Assembly (NCBI GenBank): GCA_022844575.1
Contig: JALHLL010000048.1
Location: forward strand, 1-16,183
Source: a bacterium
Lineage (GTDB): Bacteria; Bacteroidota; Ignavibacteria; Kapaibacteriales; UBA961
Length of the DNA stretch: 16,183 bases
Direction: 5' to 3'
This document shows positions 1 through 8,427 of the stretch, in pieces; position 1 is the stretch's first letter, and each line of letters begins with the position of its first letter. The notes below the pieces were generated by a model. It was not told the origin of the DNA. It searched no databases and saw only the letters and a program-made list of their open reading frames with translations. Both the position numbers and the translations under genes were made by a program.

Positions 1-396
1 ACCGATAAACCTATTGATGCGGGAATTGCTCGTTTCTGCGATAATTGCAGAGCATGCAGAATTTACTGCCCCGCCGATGCCATTCCCGAAGAAAGAAATG
101 CTCTTGCCGGTAAAGATCATTTGGGTAATGACCGTTATACAGTTGATACGGGTAAATGTTTCCCTTATTTCGGCAAGGAAAAATATTGCTCGGCATGTTT
201 GCCCGTTTGTGCATATAATCACAAAGAATGGGCTTTTGAACCTGCCATAAAAACCGATTTATTTCCTTCCGTTCTTTTTTCCGAAACACCTACACCGTAT
301 GATGGTGTTTCCTCCGAAAAGAGACATAATTATCCGCATTTTCGGAGGAATGAACCATCACCTTGGGAGAGTAAGCGTAAAACAAAACATCTGTAG
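1..396 (+). CDS. C-terminal part of a double [4Fe-4S] cluster protein (reductive-dehalogenase/QueG-like ferredoxin domain), cut by window edge
   Basis: Frame 1 is open from the first base to a TAG at 394-396, giving the last 131 residues of a longer protein. Two cysteine clusters are visible. The first is CDNCRACRIYCP (fragment residues 13-24; C13, C16, C19, C23). The second is C53 followed by YCSACLPVC (C63, C66, C70). This arrangement is known from the paired [4Fe-4S] domain at the C-terminal end of reductive dehalogenase-like proteins and epoxyqueuosine reductases, where it passes electrons to a cofactor-binding N-terminal domain. The Pro that normally follows the last Cys is Ala here (CAYN). 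The tail after residue 95 is basic and low in motifs. The catalytic part lies outside the window, so the substrate cannot be named. It is convergent with the next gene, 60 bases away. Confidence 0.8.
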   Translation, partial: TDKPIDAGIARFCDNCRACRIYCPADAIPEERNALAGKDHLGNDRYTVDTGKCFPYFGKEKYCSACLPVCAYNHKEWAFEPAIKTDLFPSVLFSETPTPYDGVSSEKRHNYPHFRRNEPSPWESKRKTKHL

Positions 397-456
397 CTAT
401 TTTATCTTTTCGGTAATCCGAATTCTAACGAATTTAAAAAACAATTTTATAAAGAA

Positions 457-1422
457 TTAAAGCTTCACAAAACTTTTTTCGAGAATAACATTCATCCCTT
501 CTGAAACCCTTACTATATAAACACCCGGTACTGATTCAAAATCACGAATATATACTTTGGTGTCATATACATTCGATAAACGATAAACAACTTTTCCATA
601 TATATCGAATATTGTTATCGTGCTATTTTTTAATTCCTTCTCAGATACGAGAATAAAATCCAAGAGAACAGGGTTCGGCATAATGGTCATTTCTTGTTTC
701 GTATTATTATCAGCAGCAGAAGCAACAATATCGTCACCGAAAAATCGGAAACATTCCATCATTTCATTTTCAAATCCACCGAATACATAGGTATGATCAA
801 TACCTTCTATTTCATTGTATAAAACCTTACTCTCATTCATACTCAAGCTATCATACAAACGTTTATTGAGTTCCAAACCCGGGTCAAGATTTCCGACACA
901 AACACATGTAGAAACACTATTCGAATAATTAAATAAATTGAGCGTAAAATCTTCTTCCATTAACGCTGCATTAAAGGGAATAATACCTCGAAAACGAGTA
1001 TCGAACCGTGTTCCCATAAAAGCAGTTGTAAAACCATTACAAGAGAATCCCGTTAAAAAAATATTGGTGGAATCTATCGAATACATTTCTTTCGTCGTAT
1101 CCATAACCATCGTGATAAGATTCAGCTCTTCTCCCATAAATCCCGCATTCAACCCTTCGGGACAGACGACAATGGCATTGATACTATCCGATAAAAAGCG
1201 TAAGGCATTACGCCATGATATGGCTTCGGTAGTACCGGCACAGCCATGAAGTCCTACAACAAGTTTATAGCGATTGTTCGCATTATAGTTTTGCGGCACA
1301 TAATAATGGATTCGGCGATCCATGCCATTATATGTAACCGTATTGAAGAATGTTCCCGTTTCTTGCGAAAAAAGGGGAGTTGATGTGGTGATGAGTACAA
1401 ACAAAAAGGATAAATATTTCAT
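457..1422 (-). CDS. Secreted alpha/beta-hydrolase, PHB depolymerase/feruloyl esterase-like, with T9SS type A sorting domain
   Basis: A 321-residue protein when started at the ATG at 1422. The frame continues upstream to a TTG at 1479, but only the inner ATG places a signal peptide (residues 1-19, MKYLSFLFVLITTSTPLFS) at the N-terminus. The hydrolase core has an oxyanion-hole HGC motif (59-61, in GLHGCAGTT), a nucleophile elbow GFSCNG (S127), a plausible acid D180 and a histidine H210 in GIDHTYVFGG. This order fits the poly(3-hydroxybutyrate) depolymerase/LpqC esterase family. Residues about 246-321 (MPNPVLLDF... ending FVKL) form a Por-type C-terminal sorting domain, so the enzyme is probably exported by Sec, passed through the T9SS and anchored at or released from the cell surface. 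The elbow has Asn where the family has Gly (GxSxG). The substrate is unknown. No Shine-Dalgarno is visible. It appears to be transcribed alone. Confidence 0.85.
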   Translation of the reverse strand: MKYLSFLFVLITTSTPLFSQETGTFFNTVTYNGMDRRIHYYVPQNYNANNRYKLVVGLHGCAGTTEAISWRNALRFLSDSINAIVVCPEGLNAGFMGEELNLITMVMDTTKEMYSIDSTNIFLTGFSCNGFTTAFMGTRFDTRFRGIIPFNAALMEEDFTLNLFNYSNSVSTCVCVGNLDPGLELNKRLYDSLSMNESKVLYNEIEGIDHTYVFGGFENEMMECFRFFGDDIVASAADNNTKQEMTIMPNPVLLDFILVSEKELKNSTITIFDIYGKVVYRLSNVYDTKVYIRDFESVPGVYIVRVSEGMNVILEKSFVKL

Positions 1423-1809
1423 AGTACAACTACGAATAGTGAGAAATGTGGTGAATTTTGATTTTGTTTTCCATATCAAGAACAGAGAGAACCGTTCTTT
1501 TCTGCATTATATCTTGTGGAAAAACACTTGTAATATATTTTCCCTATCCGGCTTTATTTCGTCGGGTATGGCTCGGTTTTACTGTAATAAGTCTGACCGA
1601 AGGGTAATGCCTTTATTACACTCTGCACAATAAACCATTAGGTAATAATAGCTGTCCTTACAATTTGTCACAATATTGCTTTAGAATCGAAACAATAACC
1701 CTTTCTAATGGAATTGATACTTCCCGATAAACTATGTTTCAGCAAAAAGGGCTTATACCATATTAAATGGTATAAGCCCCAGCATATAGATACGATTAGG
1801 TACGATATA
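1423..1809. other. Intergenic region between the esterase gene and the TonB receptor gene
   Basis: About 390 bases without a convincing gene. The part nearest the receptor holds its terminator (1749-1779). The rest should contain the promoter of the esterase gene, but I see no clear -35/-10 pair or Bacteroidota-type TAnnTTTG box. A weak inverted repeat with 8-base arms (1583-1590 with 1613-1620) is present and has no assigned role. The plus-strand frame across 1322-1633 has no recognisable protein and mostly overlaps the esterase gene antisense. Confidence 0.5.
1749..1779 (-). terminator. Rho-independent terminator of the TonB receptor gene
   Basis: Perfect 13-base-pair stem (GGGCTTATACCAT at 1749-1761 with its complement at 1767-1779) and a 5-base loop. 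Read on the minus strand, the GC-rich foot of the stem is followed at once by five T residues (1748-1744). It lies 30 bases past the stop codon of the receptor gene at 1810, in the right orientation to end that transcript. Confidence 0.88.
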
Positions 1810-4122
1810 TTAGAATTCGATGTTAATCCCGATACTTGGCAATATGCCTATTGATTCATTAAACTCCGCTTTATTTGTTCTTCTATCCCATCTGATTGCA
1901 CTGATATTTTTACGAGCATATATATTCTGAATATCAATATAGGTAACCAATTGCAATCCCGTAAAATTCCATCGTTTATCAATACGTATATCCAAAGCAT
2001 GGAATGTGGGTAAACGATCCCCTTCATTAAATCGGGAAAAATCAAGCGAGCCGATTTTATCTCCGGTGGTAATAAATGGAGTTGTCGGCAAACCACTTGC
2101 AATACGGAACTTTGAGGAAATTTCCCATTCTTCATTAAAACGATACCCGACAGCTATATTTCCTACATAACGGCTATCGAATGAACCGGCTCTTTCTATT
2201 CCGTCAAGTGCCTTAAAACGAGTTTCATTCACCGATATACTTATCAAACCGTACAATGGTATTTCATCTAATTTTTTTTGTACAAAAATTTCAAAACCAC
2301 GTGCATAACCCGTTCCCGAGTTAACTATCGGCTCCAAACCGAAGGGTATATCGTTAAATACATCATCAAATCCCGAAGGAGAAAGTACGGCTTGAGGGCG
2401 GTACACACGTGCCGGATAATTCTCATATCGTTTATAATATCCTTCAATTTGCAATTTTAATGCGGAAGTCAATTTTAATTCATAACCTGCTATTACTTGA
2501 TCTGCTTGTAATGCTTTTAAATTTTTACCGTTGGAGGCATCACCCACAAGCCAAATATATTGAGGCGGCTGATAATATCTACCCGCTGTTATATTAATAC
2601 TACCATTATCATGTGTAGCATAACTCAATCCTACTCTTGGAGAAAAATATGCTTTCGATTCCAAAAAATCATAATAATCAAAACGCGCTCCAAGAGTAGC
2701 CGATATATTATCTGTCAATTTCGATGTAAGGGTTGCATACATTGCATTTCTCAAAGCCGTAAAATCTGTTGTGGTATCAAGCGCGCGTCCGATTCCCGCA
2801 TTATCACGACGAAGATTTTCCGGCACTAATAAATCATATTTCAACAATGAAGCAAATTTTGCCGTATTTCCGAATATTATTTCCGTTTGCGGTGATAGTT
2901 GAATAAAAATATCTGCACGAATGGAATTTTCGCCTTCCGATGATGTATTACGAAAAATATCCGTTAAGGTCGAATCACGTTGACGGGAATCAAAATTGGT
3001 AAATGTTCTGCCAAGCGTTACGGAAGCATATCCGTCCTTGAAAAGTGATTTCCATGTAAGTCCGCTGAAATACTGGTTTTGTTCCGGAGCCAAAATTCTT
3101 TCATTTTTCGATTTATCTTCGGCATCATCATTATTAAAACTTACCGTATTTATTGCCCCGATAGCCAAAAATGTTAATGAGTTCGATTCATCCAAGCGGT
3201 AATTTATTTTCGTTTGAACATCCCAGTATTCAGGAATAAAACTGAAACCTGCAGCCTTAAATATTAGATCGAGATAACTTCTGCGTACACTGAACAAATA
3301 TGATCCTTTATCGCCGATGGGTCCCTCGCCGATAATTCCGAAACCCGTGGCCGATAAATTCAGTTCGCCGCCAAAAACTTCTTCATTCCCGTTTCTTAAT
3401 GTAATATTGGTAAGCGATGATAAACGGTCGCCATATCGAGTTTGGAAACCGCCCGCAGCAAAATTGGCTTCACGCACAAAATCAATATTGATAATGGAAA
3501 GAGGCCCACCCGTAGAACCCTGTGAACCGAAATGGTTAATATTCGGCACTTCTATATTATCTACAATAAACAAGTTTTCAAACGGCGCACCACCCCGCAC
3601 AATCAAATCATTACGTCCCGCTTGTGTTACGCTTACACCGGGTAATAATGCCACAGCACGAACAATATCCTCCTGCACACCCGGAGCGCGTCGCACATCC
3701 TCCGCATTAAGTGTCTGTGTGCTTGTTATCGTTTCGGGATTGCGACTGAAATAACTTGCCGTTACCTGCACCTCTTCGGTTTGGATAGTTGATTCCGTAA
3801 GCTCAAACACTATCGAATACGGTTTTCCGGTTGAGACGACAATATCCGACTTATTGAGCGGTGTAAAGCCGATATAGGACGCAAGAACAGTATAGATACC
3901 TGCAGGTATATTACGTATTGTAAAACGTCCGTCAGATTTGGAAACTGCCCCATATTTTGTGCCGACTACCCGAATAGTGGCTCCGGCAATCGGCGCTTGA
4001 GTAATGGCATTTACTACCGAACCCGTTATTATACCGACGCTACGGGTCGAATCTTGTGCATACAAAACGGAATTGAACAGTAAACACACTATAATACTTG
4101 TGAATGCGAAAATCGCCTTCAT
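1810..4122 (-). CDS. TonB-dependent outer-membrane receptor with N-terminal carboxypeptidase-like regulatory domain
   Basis: 770 residues. A signal peptide (1-22, ending in LYAQ) is followed by a carboxypeptidase-regulatory-like beta-sandwich (about 29-110: GSVVNAITQAPIAGATIRV, SDGRFTIRNIPAG). Next is a plug domain (about 125-242: LNAEDVRRAPGVQEDIVRAV, LPGVSVTQAGRNDLIVRGG, FIVDNIEV) and a beta-barrel to the end, closing with a terminal Phe (GINIEF) as expected for BAM-inserted barrels. The family imports bulky ligands such as siderophores, vitamins or glycans across the outer membrane using TonB/ExbBD energy. No SusD partner is adjacent, so this looks like a stand-alone transporter, and the ligand cannot be read from the sequence. 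It has its own terminator downstream and a hairpin 40 bases upstream of the start. A G-rich stretch (AGGGG) before the ATG could serve as a weak ribosome binding site. Confidence 0.9.
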   Translation of the reverse strand: MKAIFAFTSIIVCLLFNSVLYAQDSTRSVGIITGSVVNAITQAPIAGATIRVVGTKYGAVSKSDGRFTIRNIPAGIYTVLASYIGFTPLNKSDIVVSTGKPYSIVFELTESTIQTEEVQVTASYFSRNPETITSTQTLNAEDVRRAPGVQEDIVRAVALLPGVSVTQAGRNDLIVRGGAPFENLFIVDNIEVPNINHFGSQGSTGGPLSIINIDFVREANFAAGGFQTRYGDRLSSLTNITLRNGNEEVFGGELNLSATGFGIIGEGPIGDKGSYLFSVRRSYLDLIFKAAGFSFIPEYWDVQTKINYRLDESNSLTFLAIGAINTVSFNNDDAEDKSKNERILAPEQNQYFSGLTWKSLFKDGYASVTLGRTFTNFDSRQRDSTLTDIFRNTSSEGENSIRADIFIQLSPQTEIIFGNTAKFASLLKYDLLVPENLRRDNAGIGRALDTTTDFTALRNAMYATLTSKLTDNISATLGARFDYYDFLESKAYFSPRVGLSYATHDNGSINITAGRYYQPPQYIWLVGDASNGKNLKALQADQVIAGYELKLTSALKLQIEGYYKRYENYPARVYRPQAVLSPSGFDDVFNDIPFGLEPIVNSGTGYARGFEIFVQKKLDEIPLYGLISISVNETRFKALDGIERAGSFDSRYVGNIAVGYRFNEEWEISSKFRIASGLPTTPFITTGDKIGSLDFSRFNEGDRLPTFHALDIRIDKRWNFTGLQLVTYIDIQNIYARKNISAIRWDRRTNKAEFNESIGILPSIGINIEF

Positions 4123-4161
4123 ATAAATCCCCTGATACAGTATATGAAAAATAAAAATTGT

Positions 4162-4191
4162 AAAACGGGAGATATTATAATATCCCGTTTT
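4162..4191 (-). terminator. Hairpin with U-rich tail, terminator or attenuator upstream of the receptor gene
   Basis: Arms AAAACGGGA (4162-4170) and TCCCGTTTT (4183-4191) pair perfectly over nine bases. An alternative fold adds an inner stem (GATATT with AATATC). On the minus strand the stem ends in TTTT and is followed by ACAATTTTTATTTTT, a good termination context. The plus-strand side also ends in five T. It lies about 250 bases beyond the stop of the giant surface-protein gene and only 40 bases before the receptor ATG. It could therefore stop read-through into the receptor gene or act as an attenuator in its leader. Confidence 0.65.
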
Positions 4192-4371
4192 TAATATGTG
4201 GTAGAACCTTGTATCGGCGTGGAAACGAAATGTTTTTCAGAAAATTGTGTAGGTCGGAATTTCTTTTAAGAAACACTTAAGCTTTCACTGCAAAACACAT
4301 ACGGAATACTATGTATAAAAAAGTATTATGTTTGGGGATTGAGACAGTTTCTAATGTCCTTTTTATATGCT

Positions 4372-4389
4372 CATATGTAACATATGTAA
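4372..4389. repeat. Tandem nine-base repeat CATATGTAA x2
   Basis: CATATGTAA occurs twice back to back (4372-4380 and 4381-4389). Each copy contains the palindrome CATATG. It runs directly into the long palindrome at 4388-4420. Function unknown; a protein-binding site is possible but not shown. Confidence 0.55.
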
Positions 4390-4420
4390 TTATAAACGAT
4401 ACGATGTATCGTTTATAATT
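4388..4420. repeat. Perfect 15-base inverted repeat with 3-base centre, just past the giant surface-protein gene
   Basis: AATTATAAACGATAC (4388-4402), spacer GAT, then the exact reverse complement at 4406-4420. It begins 17 bases past the stop codon of the minus-strand gene at 4438. There is no T-run after it on either strand, so it is not a standard rho-independent terminator. It could act as a 3'-end stabilising stem-loop or an operator. Confidence 0.7.
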
Positions 4421-4437
4421 TGTGTAATATCATATCT

Positions 4438-7400
4438 TTATTCTTTTATAAACTGTATAGTTTGATTATATATCGGCGTTTTCATTCGTACAAAATAAAT
4501 GCCTGCACTCAGGGTATCAATATCAGCATCTAGAGTATAATAACCCTCCTTTTGCATATTCATCGGTGTTTTATATACTTCTTCACCCATGGCATTAAGA
4601 ATAGAAATACCGACACCTATTTCCAAACCTATACTATACTCTATGGATATGTTATTATCATTGACAGGATTGGGGTATATACTTTGTAATGAAAACGGAG
4701 TATTAGAACCCACTACTCCTCTAAATCCATTAGCACAATATGTACTTAATCGTACTTTTGTGTCTTCCATACGATACTCCGCGCACACAATCGGTTTTAC
4801 CTCATCAACACTCATAGTAAAGTGCTTTTCTTCTGTCCATTTGGAAGGTAAAAACATTACGTAACTATATTCGATATATCCTCCAAGAGTATCATTACCG
4901 ATCCCTCTGATTTTTACGAACTCTTCATTGATATCCTTATTTATAACCCATGTATTGCCCAAAGTGCTCGTCATGGTCAGTTGCGGCACAAATGTTCCCT
5001 TTTCATGGAGTATCGTCAAGGCAAATTCCGTAATTCCTTTCGGAATTGTTATTCTTGTCGGAATATTCTCGCCGATGTTGAATTCTTTCGAAGCAGGTGA
5101 GAGACATAATAATGTAAACATCCTTGTAATAGTTTGCCTTACGGTAAAATGTACAACAGCCGTATCGGCACACCCTAATTCATTATACCCTATAACGGTA
5201 CACATACCTGTATTTTGCGGCACAATCGTAATTTTCTTGTCCGAGAAAACAGAACCGTTCCAACTCCATTCATATCGCATGGCGCCATTTGCTTCTAATG
5301 TTATCGTATCACCTCTGCAAATATCTTCATCCGGCGATGTTGTCAATACGGGGTAAGCCATAACTTTTATATATACCGTATCATGTACCGAACAACCCAA
5401 AGAATTGGAAGCCGTTAGTACATAATATGAAGTAAGATTCGGTTTTACATTTATTCGAGGCGTCGAACCAATGATATTTCCACCCTTGTCTTTCCATTCA
5501 TAACTTGTATTCAGCACCGCATCAGCACCTATCGTAACTTCACCACTCGTGCATATTTCCGCATCTTTACCGGCATCAACAGTCGGCTGAGGCACAACGG
5601 CTACTGTTACCACTGCCGAATCACGGCAAATACCACTTGATACCGTCACCGTATAGGTAGTGGTAGTTTGGGGCATAGCTCTTGGGGTTGCACTTTTCGG
5701 ATTATCGAGACCTGTAACAGGTTTCCAGTTATACTCGGTACCACCGGAAGCAATAAGTTGCGCCCAATTTCCTGCACAAATCGATGTATCATTAGAAATC
5801 TCGGCTGTCAAACTGCCCACTTTCACCAATACCGTATCGAATGAAAAACAACCGAGTTGATTTGTTACCTTCAGAATATATTTAGTGTTTACTTCCGTCA
5901 TTACCGTAGGCATCGCATTTGTTGCATCGTTCAATCCCTTTGTTGGCAGCCATGTATAAGTGAGACCTTTTTCGGACGGAGCACCGATTGTTCCCGAATT
6001 CCCACATAAGGAAATATCCTCACCTGCATTTGCCTTTGGTGGTGGCTGAACCGTAACCGTTATATATGCAGAATCGGTACATACACCACTTTTACCTATT
6101 ACCTTATATCTTGTGGTTACTAATGGTTTGGCTCTCGGATTTGCTACGGTTGTTGAGTTAAGCCCCACAGCAGGCGACCATTCATAATCGGTAGCACCTC
6201 GTGCTGTAAGGAAAGCTGTACCTCCTATACACATTGTCGTATCATTCGATACAACTATGCCAAAATCTGAAATACTCACATCAACAGTATCCGTGTCTCT
6301 GCAACCTTCAGGGCTTGTTATGGTAAGTACGTATCGCATGTTCTCAGTAGTAGTTACTACAGGACTTGCAAATGTCGAATCGCTTAACCCTTTGCCGGGT
6401 GACCATAAGTATGAGTATCCCGCCAAAATCGATGAACCTATAGACACACTATTACCGCATACGGATCGATCGGGTCCTGCATCAGCCACCGGTAATTCAT
6501 TTATCTTTAGAGTAATAAGTACAGTATCTTTACAAAGTCCGCTTTGTACAACAACTTCATACACCATTGTTTGTATCGGAGAAAGTATCGGATTAAAAGA
6601 ATTAGGATTACTTACTCCATCGGTCGGTTTCCATGTTATTGTTCCCTCGCCTTCAATAGTTACCTGAGCAGAGAACCCCCTACATACTTGCACTACTCTA
6701 TCGGCGAGAGTTCCGTTCATTGGCCCGACGAGCACAGTATCTCGCGCCGTACATCCTCGCGGGTCAGTTACCGTAACAATATACTTTTGTACCTTTGTTC
6801 CTATGCTCACGGTTGGCATAGCAAGAGTACTATCATTCAATCCTTGTTTAGGTGACCAAGCGTAGGTGTATCCGTTCTCGGCAGGCGTTCCGATTACTAC
6901 TGTCGCACCGCATGTATATTTGTCTCTACCGGCATCAACATATGGTGCTTCAAATACATGGATTTTTTTTACTATTGTCGAATCACCATTACTATTATGT
7001 GCTGTGAGAGTTATCTCATAATTTCCGGCTGTATCGTATCGAATCATTGGGGGGGATTTTTCATACCATTCCGAAGGTTTACCGCCGGGGAATTTCCATA
7101 CCCAATCTTGAGCATTCTCCGTCATATCAAAAATCCTTATCATTCCTCCCAGACAAACGCTGTCGGGCGTAAATGCGAATTTGGGTCTTGGTTTTGTACA
7201 GTTAATAGAAAGACTATCGCTTGCAAACAGATAATCCATATAGTTTGGCAAACCGAGACATGTGTATGGAGATATACGTAATACTCTCCAATTCAGCTTA
7301 CATCCCGAACCTTTTACATTCGGTTTATCAATCGAATGGAGAAAACGCAATGCGTCTTTCGTATTGGGGTCAATCGAGTCGGTTGTCGTATGAAAATACA

Positions 7401-8427
7401 ATTTACCATCCGGTGCCAATGACAAAGCGCTGATGAGTAAATCCCCTTTCGATAAATCGGCTGTAACATATTGCGATCCGAGTATGAGAGTTCTACTATA
7501 TCGCGAAACATCGTATTGGTAAATACGATATACTCGTGATCGTGTACTTTCGCCGAATATATAAAGTAAGCGACTATTAGGTGAAAACGATACGCTATAC
7601 ATCAATGGGTATATCGTCGAGTTGTTAGGCGATAGTGGAGCAGGTATAGTAATAGGGTCGGTTATTGCTCCCGTTTTTTTATTAAATCTGTATAGTTCCA
7701 CACCACGGTCTCCATCAGACATAGCAAGTTTTGAACCATCGGGACTCATCTTCATTTGTCCGAGAATAGATGTTACCCTATCATGCCCTTTTGGAACATT
7801 TCCAACCCTGCTTATTACAGGATTAGGGTCTAAAACATCATTATTAATCTTATAAGCATAAAAGACGGCATCTTCCTTATCATGTACAATAATCCAATAC
7901 CCTTTGCCATCACAAGTAAGCGTACCCGTAATCTTTTCATTCGTAAATTTATGAAGCACTTTATTTTTCAGTGTTATTTCACCCTTTGCTCCATCTGCCG
8001 CCATATCTATTTCATTTACGACCATGTTCTCGGTACGTAGATTATCAAAACCCGTAAGACAAGGCACAGTAAAAAGGAAAAATTTATTCGGATTACTCAT
8101 AAAGGGCATTGAAAGTCCGCCCATGGATGATGACTTTCCGCTTTGCATATTCGAGCCGTTTTTCATGATGGCATTGGAGCGTACACTCCAAACTGTAGTA
8201 CCATCAAAATAAAACTGAAATTGCCCTGTAATAGGGTGAGACATGGAAACTGTAGCTTCATCGGCTGTTAACCTTAACTTAGGCAAAGTAGCTAACTTCC
8301 CGCTTGCGAATGTTAATCCCTGCCCATCGCCAAAAAACCAATGTGTAGCTTCTTTCTGACTATAAAGCGGTAGTACGAGCAGTATATGCACTACAAAAAA
8401 ACTTATGATGGCTAACGGATTTTTCAT
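4438..8427 (-). CDS. Giant T9SS-secreted surface protein with PKD domain and eight alternating Ig-like repeats
   Basis: 1329 residues. A signal peptide (1-23, ending LYSQ) is followed by a long N-terminal region beginning THWFFGDGQGLTF, typical of Bacteroidota surface proteins. It contains beta-propeller-like segments (MSPDGSKLAMS at 227-237, VSFSPNSRLLYIFG at 279-292, LSLAPDGKLYFHT at 335-347). A PKD domain spans about 413-491 (DWVWKFPGGKP ... YDTAGNYEITLTAHNSNGDS). Then come eight Ig-like repeats of about 75 residues (about 495-1096), a unique beta-rich domain (about 1097-1245) and a T9SS type A sorting domain (about 1246-1329: SIYPNPVNDNNISIEYS, SAGIYFVRMK). No catalytic motif is visible. 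It is best seen as an adhesin or structural cell-surface protein carried across the outer membrane by the T9SS. It is divergent from the sigma-factor operon, which may control it. No Shine-Dalgarno is evident. The ATG at 8427 is chosen because it gives a clean signal peptide. Confidence 0.88.
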   Translation of the reverse strand: MKNPLAIISFFVVHILLVLPLYSQKEATHWFFGDGQGLTFASGKLATLPKLRLTADEATVSMSHPITGQFQFYFDGTTVWSVRSNAIMKNGSNMQSGKSSSMGGLSMPFMSNPNKFFLFTVPCLTGFDNLRTENMVVNEIDMAADGAKGEITLKNKVLHKFTNEKITGTLTCDGKGYWIIVHDKEDAVFYAYKINNDVLDPNPVISRVGNVPKGHDRVTSILGQMKMSPDGSKLAMSDGDRGVELYRFNKKTGAITDPITIPAPLSPNNSTIYPLMYSVSFSPNSRLLYIFGESTRSRVYRIYQYDVSRYSRTLILGSQYVTADLSKGDLLISALSLAPDGKLYFHTTTDSIDPNTKDALRFLHSIDKPNVKGSGCKLNWRVLRISPYTCLGLPNYMDYLFASDSLSINCTKPRPKFAFTPDSVCLGGMIRIFDMTENAQDWVWKFPGGKPSEWYEKSPPMIRYDTAGNYEITLTAHNSNGDSTIVKKIHVFEAPYVDAGRDKYTCGATVVIGTPAENGYTYAWSPKQGLNDSTLAMPTVSIGTKVQKYIVTVTDPRGCTARDTVLVGPMNGTLADRVVQVCRGFSAQVTIEGEGTITWKPTDGVSNPNSFNPILSPIQTMVYEVVVQSGLCKDTVLITLKINELPVADAGPDRSVCGNSVSIGSSILAGYSYLWSPGKGLSDSTFASPVVTTTENMRYVLTITSPEGCRDTDTVDVSISDFGIVVSNDTTMCIGGTAFLTARGATDYEWSPAVGLNSTTVANPRAKPLVTTRYKVIGKSGVCTDSAYITVTVQPPPKANAGEDISLCGNSGTIGAPSEKGLTYTWLPTKGLNDATNAMPTVMTEVNTKYILKVTNQLGCFSFDTVLVKVGSLTAEISNDTSICAGNWAQLIASGGTEYNWKPVTGLDNPKSATPRAMPQTTTTYTVTVSSGICRDSAVVTVAVVPQPTVDAGKDAEICTSGEVTIGADAVLNTSYEWKDKGGNIIGSTPRINVKPNLTSYYVLTASNSLGCSVHDTVYIKVMAYPVLTTSPDEDICRGDTITLEANGAMRYEWSWNGSVFSDKKITIVPQNTGMCTVIGYNELGCADTAVVHFTVRQTITRMFTLLCLSPASKEFNIGENIPTRITIPKGITEFALTILHEKGTFVPQLTMTSTLGNTWVINKDINEEFVKIRGIGNDTLGGYIEYSYVMFLPSKWTEEKHFTMSVDEVKPIVCAEYRMEDTKVRLSTYCANGFRGVVGSNTPFSLQSIYPNPVNDNNISIEYSIGLEIGVGISILNAMGEEVYKTPMNMQKEGYYTLDADIDTLSAGIYFVRMKTPIYNQTIQFIKE
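5140..6945 (-). repeat. Eight protein-level Ig-like repeats in alternating A-B order within the giant surface protein
   Basis: Type A units (residues about 495-567, 645-718, 796-870, 945-1023) start with a (V/N)AG-x-D...C consensus, carry IG and Y-x-W, and end GC...DTV. Type B units (about 570-642, 721-793, 872-944, 1024-1096) carry (N)DT-x-C, (Y)xWxP and end GxC-x-D(S/T). Each unit has a cysteine pair: C506/C559, C582/C632, C657/C709, C733/C783, C808/C860, C884/C934, C959/C1012, C1037/C1086. The pair spacing is 52-53 in A and 49-50 in B. The pairs are likely intradomain disulphides. The DNA copies have diverged, so this is an old duplication of an A+B dimer. Confidence 0.85.

Larger units (their letters stand above)
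4123..4437. other. Intergenic region upstream of the TonB receptor, rich in hairpins
   Basis: 315 bases with no gene. It holds a terminator-like hairpin at 4162-4191, a long perfect palindrome at 4388-4420 and a tandem nine-base repeat at 4372-4389, listed separately. The middle part (about 4195-4370) should contain the receptor promoter, but I could not find a convincing -10/-35 pair. A weak inverted repeat (AATACT ... AGTATT, about 4312-4335) is also present. Confidence 0.5.

Noticed and set aside
1423..1479. Upstream TTG start of the esterase gene
   Set aside because: It would bury the signal peptide 19 residues inside the protein; the ATG at 1422 gives a clean one.
2278..3754. Several open frames on the plus strand inside the receptor gene, up to 145 codons
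   Set aside because: Antisense to a well-supported TonB receptor, no recognisable domain, and composition that reflects the opposite strand.
5140..6945. Possible CRISPR or DNA tandem repeat in the giant gene
   Set aside because: The periodicity is only at protein level; the DNA units differ widely and the reading frame is open throughout.
4589..7855. Many plus-strand open frames inside the giant surface-protein gene
   Set aside because: They mirror the repeats of the real gene on the other strand and show no independent motifs or start signals.
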